Position numbers and translations under genes: made by a program. A DNA stretch of 64,000 nucleotides from Lepas anatifera (taxonomy: Eukaryota; Arthropoda; Thecostraca; Lepadidae): the NCBI GenBank assembly GCA_034440635.1, contig JAOTON010002085.1, positions 372,001 through 436,000 of the forward strand. The letters run 5' to 3'. Positions 47,301 to 59,300 of the stretch are shown here, in pieces (position 1 is the stretch's first letter; every line of letters starts with the position of its first letter). The notes below the pieces were generated by a model, which searched no databases, was not told where the DNA came from, and saw nothing but the letters and a program-made list of their open reading frames with translations.

Positions 47301-50300
47301 AAATCAGGGTGGTTACCATACAGACATAATACTATCGCAGAAAACAGCGACACACAGACTGGATCTGATGTGGCGATGCACCTCATGCACGCAGCGCATG
47401 CACAATGGTCGAGGTTTTTATGTGTTTTGTCCTAGTACTGGGGAGGTGGATTGCAGCTAGGACACGTCGAGGAGATGGGAGATGCCTGGTTCACTGGGCA
47501 GCGCAGTGAGGGGTGCTGCTGGTATGCTGGCCATTGGGGCACGGCATGCAGTGCCTACTACCCCAATGCCGCCACTGCTGTAGCACCGAAACCAGTCCAT
47601 GCTCTTGTAATCGCTACATTTTCACGTAAACATTTGCGAAAGCGTAGCAGAACAGGAACGCTCCGGAACAATATCTGCTCGACCGAGGCGGTGGGGAATG
47701 AAAAAGATATCGGCAATAGTCTGAAAGCAGGCCATCGATTTCGGCGGGCCGGTGTTGGAGAGCACTGGCGTTCCGGAAACTGGCGAACGGGGTCGATCGG
47801 CCGACGCTAATGGTCGGGTCCGACTGAAGCCATCGGCAGGCCAATGGGGTCACCTGCTGAAACGCTCCAGGGGAGTGTCCAGGACGGAGGTCAGACGGGC
47901 ACGCGACGCCAGTCCTGCCTAGTGACGGACAAACACCACGCTGGGTTCGATTCTGAGTGAGGACGTCACTTTGATGTTGAGGTACCGTACATATGTGCCT
48001 AGCGGTATTTCAGAACGCATGTCCCCATCTAAATAGCGCTAGAAGATAAATTGATGTTTCTTTACAATAACGAAGCGCTTTATGATGGTCAGGGTAGTTG
48101 ATTTTGGACGAAGTGGCTTTGCAACACATGGCGTCTCGGAAGTAGAGTGCTTGGCTCGGAATACAGTCTCCATCAGGGTTTTCACAGTGCTGTAACGACA
48201 ACAAAAACAGCTTTAAGCAATGAGGTAACATTGTTTAAGGGGAATGTGGCAACCCGGTGCAATTCCAAACATGAGTGGTTTTAGGGACAATCTTTATTGA
48301 AAATAATGTATTTGGCTTTATTTGTGCTGAAAATGGCAATAGGCTCAATACTTTCTTTTATTTAATTTCCCTATATTCGAGGTTAAGTCTCCAAATTGGC
48401 GTGACGTCACATCGGCGTCCGTTCTGATAATTTTTCGTGTCGCGATAAACCTCTTAGGTTGGGTCACAAATAAATACCGAGTACAAATAAAGGGTTCTAG
48501 CTCAAAGAGACTGTTATGGGGACCAAAATATTAAACACTGATATTTTCTCGATGTTGTAAGACCTGCACTGGAGATGGGTCTGGCACTAACGCCCACTGG
48601 AGGGGTGCCTAAGATCTCGGAAACTAAGACACGTACAAAAACACAGTTTGGAGGGAGAGTGGGAGCTATGGTGATCTACATCATGGCCCATTTTCATTGA
48701 CCTAGGTCAATATCTTCAAAGTCAAATCAGGTCATTAAGGTCAAATATCGTCCCTGTGCTTTGTGGGACGGTAAACTTTGGCTTCTAAACCAACCCTTCA
48801 TTGTGGGCGTTGCTCGTTCGGGTGGTGGGGTCGGGGTCCCCGTGACAAGTCCCTAGAGGACTTTAGTGAGACTCAGATTCCAGCAGCCGTACTGTGAACA
48901 ACTTGGACGAAATTTATATTTAAAAAAATATGGACCGTGCTGGACACCTATTGGGAAATGTCGTTATTATGCGGAAAAAGACGGAAATAAGTTAAAGGCG
49001 GCCCAGGGTCATGGAGGGAAGGCCGCAAAGAAGCTTTCCTGCAATTTTGAGGTCAAGGTCATTCAAGGTCATTCACCTATGAGGAATGACGTATCACATA
49101 TTGTATATTATCTATAATGTACACTATAGCAACCGTTTCGCGGAAAATGTGGATAGACCTTTACCAATGACCTTTGACTTCGACCTTTACAATGAGTTAC
49201 CTGAACTATGAACGCCATGGCATAATATACGTCAGATTAGGTAACGCCATTTGACCGGAAGCACTGAGGTCAATGACCTTGACGATGATGGTATGACCTT
49301 GACGTGTGATCTCTGGCCTTGACATCGACCTTCATTTTAAGTGACCTTGACATGTTATCCTGGGTATATGGCGTTATGGCGTCGGCACTCAGCCTTCAAT
49401 GCAAGCGAACTGGTCCGAACGCGCGATTGTGACGATCTCAAAAGGCAGGTTTGACTTTGAAAGCCTATAAGTAAAAAATGTCGACCGATTTTCAAAATTC
49501 TTTCACCAATCGAGACGCCGTTAAATTCTATAAAATTTCGCCAAGCATAGTTTTTTGGCTACGAGCGGTTCTCCGGCCAACTTTGAAAAATAGGTGGAGG
49601 CCACCGAGGCCCTCCCCCTCCCCCAGTGCACGCGTTAATACAATGCAGTCCCTCTACCACCCGGCTGACTGAACAAAGGAAAACAAGTGGACATGGTATT
49701 ATCGGTCGGTGTGAGCCCGAGCTTGAAATAGGCGACTACGCATGCTGATTGCTCATACTCATCGGAAACATCGACGCCGGAAAAATAAGGCTCTCTCAAA
49801 CTATAACCGGTGTGTCGGAGTTTGGTTTCTCCTGCTCCCACCACCATATTAAAAATTTTCGGGCGCATTGACGGCTTAGATCATATGGCACCCACGCAGA
49901 CCCTGCAAACCCGCCGACGAGAAAACATTAAAGGGAATGTGGCACCTTGGTTGAATCCTGGAATTTAGTGTAATTAGGCGTACTTTTAGTCAAAAATAAT
50001 GAAACCACTCATGATTTCTCTGAAAAATGTACAATAAGCTCAATATTTGGTTTTTAAAATACTCCTCTAGAAAAAGAAATTGGCCAGCGGACAGCGCTAG
50101 CGCTGCCCGCAACATAAATATCAGCCTGTGGATGATGCCACGATCTGGCAACCACTACCATACTTGAACGCTTCAAGGGCTTCGATTGGCTGTGCTCATC
50201 GTGACGTCAGCATATGTCGTCACACCAGTAGCTCACAATGGCCGCCGGCAACGGGGGCTGAGGGGGCTGGTGTCAGGTAGGTTTTAGCTTTTTCTACGGA

Positions 50301-53300
50301 AATATCGAGTTCCAAGACAAATGAAATATGGAGTACCGGGTTTTCCGACTTGCTTTACAACTTGGCTATCTCAGTTAAAATCACGTTGTGAAGGTGCCAC
50401 ATTCCCTTTAAGAGGATCATGCTCACTTCAATGGTCGTCAGGATCATTTGAACCCAACCAAGATATTATCAATCACTAATGCACTGCCACATACATAGCA
50501 CCCCTCGTTCATCTAGCTCATGTATGCAGCTGGTAACAGGACCGAACTGAAGCTCCCATTACCGAGGTAAATCCCCCTGATATCTGCATGAATTCGCATA
50601 CTGTTTAGGTTATCTTGAATATCACATAGGTGCTGAGGCCAGCGTTTTAGCAAACATTTAACTAATGTTGAATATGCAGCTGCATATAATCACACAAAGC
50701 AAAGGCTGACACGGCAATTTCTCGGCTCCAACAACAAGCGGCAGCTGGTTATAATAGGGCCGGGTAACAAGCAACTCTGCTGAATTGCATCACCGCGGCC
50801 GGGGGAAACAAAGCCATCACCGTCCGTGCGACGTTAAAAAGGCGCCAGTGACGGCCTTTAAAGAAGCTATAGCCTGCAAATGACAGCCAATTCCGACTCA
50901 AGTTCAGAGCAGCATTTATGGCCCCTGAAGGACAAACAAGTGTCGTGTGGCAGAAACAAGTTTAATTCGAAAATCGCAACAGTTAAAAGCACATACAAAC
51001 GATCGCACAGGAAATTAGCACGTGATTCTGAGCGATAAAAAAGCTGCTTTGCTGGTAAATAATCCGAGCTGAGTGATTTTCCAGCTCATCCATCTGCGGA
51101 CAAAACATTAAAATTGTTTTAAGAACCTTGATGGGTGCAACCAAACCACCGTATCACAACTCAGTACTCACGTATCCGCTGCCCAGTTCCGACCTGCATT
51201 ACCTCCCTCCCTTTACAATCACCACCATCGCCGCAAAACACGTCAGCTCGGATTTCCATCTGACCTCTCAGGGTTTATATCAGGCGGCCACATCTTGTTA
51301 TCATCAACCAGACAACAGTTTTCATCTGAGGCGGCATCTGGCCGAGACAGATGCCATTCTGCCGGCATCTGACCTCCACCCTCGCCGGGCGGCGCGATGT
51401 CGGCATCCCCTGCCTGACCACGTGCCCCCCCCGCAACTGACCGCCGCCCCGCCCCCACCAAAGACTGATCAAAGCTGGCCGATCGCAGGCGGCGACATCA
51501 GAGACTGCCACCGCCGCAGGGGTGTTGTTTACTGTCTCCTCTCACCCACCCCCCACCCCCTCATCTCTGACGCACACCCAGCCCGATCGATACGGAGCTG
51601 TCGGCCGCCTGCGCATCCCGCTCTCTCATCTCGGACCCCTCTCCCTCTCTCTCCTCAGAGAGCCTGCGTCTGTATGATTCGATTTACGGTCGCAGCGCCA
51701 GACCTAAGAAAGCACAGTTCTCTGTCCTGTCTTTCCAGAAATCTCATACGCAAGGGCGGCGACAGGAATTTTACGGAAGAGGCACTGTGACTCTGACCTT
51801 GCCACGACCGGGAGAGCTAAAAAATTGAATGCCGTTTAGGATGGCGGTACCGGATACCTTACCTTAATCCATCTTGAGAACAACCAGCGAGTCCGGGTCG
51901 GTAAGCGGAGAAAAGGCAAAAATGGTAAGCTGAGAACGAAATTTTCAGAGGGATACCCCCGATTTACCCGTTATGGGGAACACGCACCCCCCCCCTCCCT
52001 CCCTCCCTCCGCTTTCCACATGCATGTCGAAAGCGACGGGGATCTAAGCGTCCAAAAACGTCCACAGATGTCTCGCCAAAGCGATAGCGTCGCACAGCAT
52101 CGCTGCTGGTGCAGGCCGAAAACAAGAACTCCGGTCGATGGCCAGCGACTTCCAGCCGTCGCCAGAGAGACGAGAGAAAGACGCCGGCACAGTCAGTCCG
52201 AGCTTGGGACGCGAGAAGAGCTCACAAGGTAAGGCATGAAGCGAGCAAAAAACACATGGATGGGCAGAAAAAGGTAGGTGAGGTGCACCAAACGGTTTTG
52301 ATCGAACTTAGCCTGATGTTGAGTTGCGTACTCAGAAGATTCCAAAGGTAAAACTGCTCGTATCACACCATGGTCAATATCAAGAGAATGACCTTAACAG
52401 GCCTCTTAGACCGTCAGCTATACACAAATACTTGATAATAAATTGGAAGACATATGGAATACCACTAAGGTAAGATTTTAGATTACCTTTTTTTTATTTT
52501 TTTTTTTTTAGATACCTTTTCATGTCCAAATCGTTTCATTATCGTTTGAGTATTCTAAATATCAATAACTGTGACAGAAGCCTCAAACCTGCAACGGTGA
52601 TCTTGATCGATCGAGACACCTCAGAGTTCTAAGCTCATATGTCTATTTTATGGGACTAGTGATTTTCAAGACCCAGTTATGGTCAACCCACTAATGATTG
52701 AAAAAATACAAAAGACTGTTTAATACAGTTCAAACCAGTTCTTAGCTGCGATGTTAAGGACCATAATTCCTTCCTCATTCGGAAGTGCCCAGTTCATACA
52801 GATCTAAAATGAAAGTAAAAAAACTGACGGCTCAGCTATTTTATATTTGCATTTAGTAACAATGCTTATTTTTATTTATTTTATTCATTAACTTTATTTA
52901 TTCCTAATTATCACCAGCAGACTGACAGCGCCCACTGACAGGTAAAGTCAGCCATTATCTAATATCGTTATATAATATAACGGCGAAACAGACGCTGTCG
53001 GACGGGACCAAGAGATAAAGGCGCCACAGAAATGTCCCAGAAGTGAATGAAGAAATACCTCTGTATTCTCCAAGCGGGGCCCTTTAATGTGACTTCAGTC
53101 TTTCATATCCTCTAGGAACGTATAAATCTCCCAACAACTGCTGCGCTCGTAGCTTGTGCCGCACAGCAGCGGTACTAATACCAAGTCACGGAGCGTAGGC
53201 TGCTGATCCGAAGTGCCCGCTCCCGCCTGCCAGGGCAGCAGCAGTCAAATCCGGACCGAAACAGCGGTACACTCCGGACCGGAGCAGCGTTCCCCTCCGG

Positions 53301-56300
53301 ACCGGAGCAGCGATTCCCCACCCGGACCGGAGCAGCGGTCCACTCTGACCTGGCAGTGGTCCACTGCGGACCGGGCTGCCTGCTCCCGCCTGCCAGGGCA
53401 ACAACGCCCACTCCGGACCGGAGCAGCGATTCACTCCGGATCGGAGCAGTGGTCCACTCCGGCCCGGGGCAGCCTGCTCCGCCTGTCAGGGCAACAACGG
53501 CCCACTCCGGACCGGAGCAGCAATTCACTCCGGATCGGAGCAGTGGCCACGAGGACGCAGCGGCTCTCAAAGCCCCGCTAATGGAGCGGCTGCGGCCGGC
53601 TTCTATCCGCAGCGTGCATAATTCAGCAGGCCTGGCGCGCGCCCGGCCCGAGCCAGGCCGGCTTCTGGGCACCTGCGGCCGGCAGGCACGCCCAGCCAAT
53701 ACCAGTAACGCCCATAGCCGGACAGGAAAAGGAAAGGGGGAAGGTGCCCCCCCGATTGATCAACTCGACACCCCCTGGAACCAAACTAGCACCTCCCTGA
53801 AACTTCCTCTCCACATTCTTTCCCCCTTCTCTCCCCCAGGATGCGAGTATTGGGGCCACCACGAGGATGAAATTTAACACTCCTCTGATAGGTCATACCT
53901 TAATAATGGACGCCCCTTCCAGACCGAAAAGCCCCCCCCACACCCCGACTCAAATGGCGCCTCCCTGGCCGGAGTGCCTCTTCCCACCAGAAATCCTGGA
54001 TCCGCCATGGAAACGCCGCTGCAAGCTAGATATGCATGGATCACAGCGAGAGCGCGGGGCGTTGCCTATATTATTTCAGTAATATATTATATTTGCGATA
54101 TTATATTAGAACTGCGGCCGCCGTTTCGGAAAGCCTCCGCGGAAGGCCGAGCCATTGTCATTTGTCTTGGTTACCAGATTTCCGGCGGGCGACTCGCAGA
54201 GCACGGCACTAATCCAGTTGCAACTGGCAGCGCCGGAGAGGGATCCCACGCGGTGCCTACACGCCCCCTCCGCCGCGCAAATGGACCCCGACCATTACCG
54301 ACCCCACTCTTTTTAGCCGTCGCCGATGAACGATTGTGATGGAGTGGAATAGCCCCGGCTTTGCGCCAGGGAGCGACGGTGGAGGGAATACGGGCCAGGC
54401 ATATCACGCGGTGATTGTGAAGGGCCGCACGTATTTATGGTGAGCACGTGCAACTCCAGCTGTTACTCCGAGCTTGGAGCGAAGTGAATTGCCTGGTATC
54501 AGGGTTCGCTTGTGAGCCATGACCCTTGGATACCACCTTCACTAGAGGGGTCTTCTCCCGCTGTTGATTTCCCTCTTTAATGACACTTCTAGCTGAATTA
54601 AGAACAGGCTTTCACTTTAAATGAGCCCCACGAGTGTTCCGACACAGAATATTCATGTTCTGTCCATTATCTAATTTTTTAATAGGTTCGCCAAGCCAAA
54701 AGACAGGTTAACAGTGCCACCATCAATGCATGATCACGACCCAGTCCTGATTTACTTCACCTAAAAAAGGTTTCAAAAACTCTACATACACTTTTTCACG
54801 CCAACAGTGACATCGACTTGTTATGTGTTCCACCCATACTACTATCCCTTCCCACCCCTGGACGAATTTCTGGTAACGCCACTGTTGCTACCTCCACCGC
54901 AAGGTCGGGTCACGTCCCGCCGACATTGGGGAGGAGGGAGGATGCGGCGGTAAGCGCGCGAGCTGCGGCGGTGCCGCGTGACCCGCGCTGGGCGAGCTGC
55001 GATCAATGCCGCTCAGGGCAGCGGCGTTCGGGGTCGTCGCGAATCAATGCTTTCGTGACCGGCCCTGCACGTCTATCGGCGACGCTCCGGGCCGCCGCTC
55101 TGATTCCCAGACGTCCCTGTCGTGATTGCACTAGCTGGATGCACTAGCTTCGGTGGGAGGATGGTGAGCTTTAGTCTAACGCAGAGAGGCAGTTTAATCG
55201 TTCTTCGTCGGGTGGCTAGGCCAAACACCACAAATTGGAAGCACTGGCAGCGGAACTGGGGGGAGGGGGGCACGGGGGACGGTGCCTCCCTTTAACCATT
55301 TAACACTAACCATATGGCGTTGACTGGAAAAAATGGGTCAAAAAGTCTGTGGGTTGCCCCCCTCCCTCCCCCTTAAATTTGGACGTTCCGCCGTCACTGA
55401 CTGGAAGGAAGGTTGTGATAGGGCACCACTTGACTATCACACTATGACCACGTGACTATGACACTGCTGTAACAACTCCTATCCGATTTCAGCTGGCTCA
55501 CCGGTGAATCGCCTGCCAACGGAGGGGAATTTAAAACATCTGACAAGCTCGGCGGGATAACCGTATTTTTCTTCCCGACTTAACATTGTGCGCGCCGGTG
55601 GCATCCCTATCAGGCCCAAGCTGAGAGAGTAAGTGAGAAAGAGAGAGTAAGTGCGAGTTAAACTGTGCAGTGTGCAGTTCAAAATAATTCAAAACTCATG
55701 AGCAAACTCAATTGTTGAAGAGGTTAACAAAAGAAACGCGTAAGTGAAGGGCTAACTACGTCGGAATCATTAGATTAATTCAACCATTTAATCACTAATT
55801 AGCTCATTTACAGCGCTAATTAGTGATCAAATGATTGCAGTGATCTAACAATTTTAACCTAATTTGGCCTCCCTTATCCGTTTTTCAATCTGTTCCAATA
55901 TAGTCAGGTGAACTTAAGTAACTTACTAAAAAAACATGCAACTTAGTCACAGTAAATCTTGAAGTCTGTCAAAGTGGAAAATGTTCCCCGTTCCTCTTAG
56001 TCAAAAGCCTCTCCAAATATTTCCCCTAAAAATTGTTCTTACAGTAAACGTGACATGACCACGCCACTTATGGAGGTAAGGAAGCATAAGAGCAAGCCTG
56101 AATTTGCAGGAACGCAAACAGAAAGGAAAAAGAATACCATACGAAAAATAAAATTGTCAGCCTCAAATTTTGAGAATGACAACTAAATAAGCAATGTGTG
56201 GAATTTCTGGGCGGCGAAACGTTACCGCTGACATTTAGAGCCTAAATAAGTCAGAACTAGCCATCAAAGTGGTAAAGGTCAGATCCCCTCGAGTCAACAC

Positions 56301-59300
56301 TGAAAACTGCCATGCATGTCAATTGTGGAGAGGGCTAAAGGTCGCATATGTGCCAAGAATCTTACCACAGTAGGTGGAAATCGTTGGAAATACGTGGAAC
56401 CAGACCGAACTGCTAGCCACCGCGTGGTTCAACCACAAGTCACGCACAAACCACAGTGCGCCAAACATATTCATAAACACGTTTGCATGAACTTTTGCAA
56501 CAGTTTCCCCGCAATTGAAATCGAAGTATTATCCAGACGAGGGTTTATTGCACTTCTACATAGACTGGACTTTGTGTTAAATAATTAATCAGGAACTGAC
56601 CATAGGCGGGTATTCAGACCGCTTCGGAAACTGAAAGACCAGCATTATTAAGATAATATGTTACAAACACAATCCACTGCACGCAAGCCAGCAGTTCCAA
56701 CGTGAGCAATGCATTCGCTCCATGCGCTCTGATTTGTCGCGGACAGGGAGCTGTATGGATTTAGTGACAGAGCTCTGACAGGGCAAGTCATCATAAGCCC
56801 ACAATTTAAGACACGGGTCTCCTGATAGATATGTAAATGACAGATTTCACATGCATGTTGCCTGCTGGGAAAGAGCTCAAATCCTTTGCTTACCTGTTAT
56901 TTTAGAGACGTATTTTTAGACAATGGTAGATTACGATGTAACAGTATGGCCAAGGCGCTGTCAACCTCTACCATGGGACCAACTCGCTATGGCAAATGTC
57001 TATACTTATACACATGACCAGTATTGGGATCCGGGCTGGACGCAGGGGCGGACACAGAGCCCAGTTTTGGGGAACCCATGTCTACCTCTCCTCCTAGGGG
57101 GGATTTATCCGGCCTTTGGGGAGCCAGAAGATAGTTTGCCCCCTTCCAGCCCTTTGGAGGGGCATAGCTGGAATGTCCCCCTCCACTGCGTCCGCCAATG
57201 GCTGGCCGTAACTATCAATCCACTTTGCGCGAGGGAGGCGACTCCGTAGCATACAATCAACTCCGAGAAAGTCATATCTACACGGCGGTGGTCATATCCA
57301 GTGTAAACAAGGCCCACTGCTAACCAGAACATATGATGGATCCATGGATTCATAGTTCGTTCACAAGCCAGAAATAATATTGACAAAAAATAATGAAAGG
57401 GTAGAGTGAATATAATTTAATGTACAATAAGTAACTTCAAACTTTCGGAAAATAAATGAAAAACAAATGTTTAGCCTTCCCAAACCGAGGATACCTAATT
57501 TCCGAGTAAAATAACAATAAGGAAAAAAGTTCATGGTGTTATGCATAAGCAAAATCTTGACATTTTAAGTAAAATGTAAAAAATATGAGGGTAAAGAGCA
57601 AATCATTTCACGGAAAAAGGGGAGCCAGATAAGAAACTTCCACGATTACGAATATGAGCATGGAGATTCACCTAAGCTGGCGTTGGAAATCACATAAAGT
57701 ATTCTCTCATCTTACACGAACAATAGAGCTCAGCAAATACAAAAATATTAAATATTTAGAACATGCAATACTTTAGGTGAGGCAATACTGCTTTGTCCAC
57801 TGATTGAGAATTATAATAAAACAAAGGCACAATCGAATATCACAATATGAAAAACAGGATTATAGCATCCTTACAAGATACTATTCATTCTTTTACACCT
57901 TTACTTTTGCCCCTTTAACCCTTACCATGTCTAAATCATTATCACAACTGTGAATTTGAAGGTGCAATTATTCAGTATTTGCATATTGTTGGATTCTCTT
58001 TAGCCTTTGCATCATCACATTTCCACATCAATTGAAGAAGGAGTACTGTTTCACGAAACGTCCTCCATACCCTAGAAATTTAATATGTTTGTATTTGTTT
58101 ACCTCATTATCCATACAAATAAAATCAGCTCAAAACTGAAAGATTTTCCCATGCTTCGGGTTCGTTATTTGGGCGTAAAGGGTGTACCAGCCGTGACGTC
58201 ATATTGTACCTATCGCCATTATTCAAATATAAAAAGATGGTCAAATGTAGCCAAAAAACAATCTAAAAGTCAATGACTGCCGCAGAGCTGCGACGTCAGA
58301 CTGCGAGAACGGCGCACATCCATCAACACACCACTCCGCCATTCGTCTGAGCACTGCCGGGGGTGGGCAGTGGGGGGGGATATGGACGGTACAATAGCTT
58401 CTAGTTCGGATGGGGGCTAAGAAATGGACAACGAAATTGCACTTTCATTTACGATGGCCGGTTATTTTACTCCAAGTTGCCTGATGCAGTTGGTTTTCGT
58501 CTCCATTCGCAGAAGAGCACCTATCAAAACATCACTATTCCCTTCAGTCGATCATTGGGCGAGATGTATGCCGGAGCCGTCCATGGGCACTAGGCCCCGG
58601 CACCGCGGCGCCGCCCCGCTGAGCCGGGAGGGGGAAGTCGTTTACAGAGTGGGTCATTACTGCCCCCCGCACAGCTTCTTCTGCGCCGAAGGCCTGAAGA
58701 GAATCACAATGGCCACATCGGCGCGCATGGAATATTTGCTGCTCCACAGGGCGGTCACTGGCCCGCCATGGCACAGTCCCGCTGTCGGGAGGATCTGGTC
58801 AGGTGGCGTACTCCCTAGTTCGAAAGCAATGGAACTAGTCACTGCTTTATTGTATTTGTATATTATTTAATCAGCCACCGTTTAAACTCCATCGTAACTG
58901 CCTTTTCCGTTTCGGTCGCTCTGGATTTGTACAAGAAGTAAAGAAAAGGAAGGAAAAAAGGCCGTTCCAAATCAAGAATACGTCGGTGGAACCAAAATCA
59001 ATTAAATATGCCTTCTCATTGTATGCAATTGCGCTCGAGGTCTGGTTTTTTTGCTCTGGTTGTAACCACATGTTTGTAACTCCGTGCTTTCCCAAGGTTT
59101 GCATCCACAGCACTTCTCCGGAGATAGCGCGGGTAGGTTCAGGCAGCGGGCGATCTGAGAGCCATGTTTCCGGGAGGATCCGAGGTTGATACCAGATCCA
59201 TCGGATCCACTGTTTTGGGTCCGGGAGACTCTAAGTGCCTAAAGCGCATCACTGACAGAGCACTATCGCTAATGTGTTCTAAAAAAGCATGAGTAAAATG

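Noticed and set aside
51128..51790. 220-codon plus-strand frame
   Set aside because: Low-complexity P/H/L/R composition from a pyrimidine-rich tract; no domain and antisense inside a Fas2 intron.
53175..53699. 174-codon minus-strand frame
   Set aside because: Produced by the CCGGAGCAGCG minisatellite; repetitive composition only.
57043..57195. A second complete hAT-like MITE
   Set aside because: The two ends (CAGGGGCGGACACAG and CTGCGTCCGCC) match only partly and no target duplication is visible, so it is only mentioned as possible.
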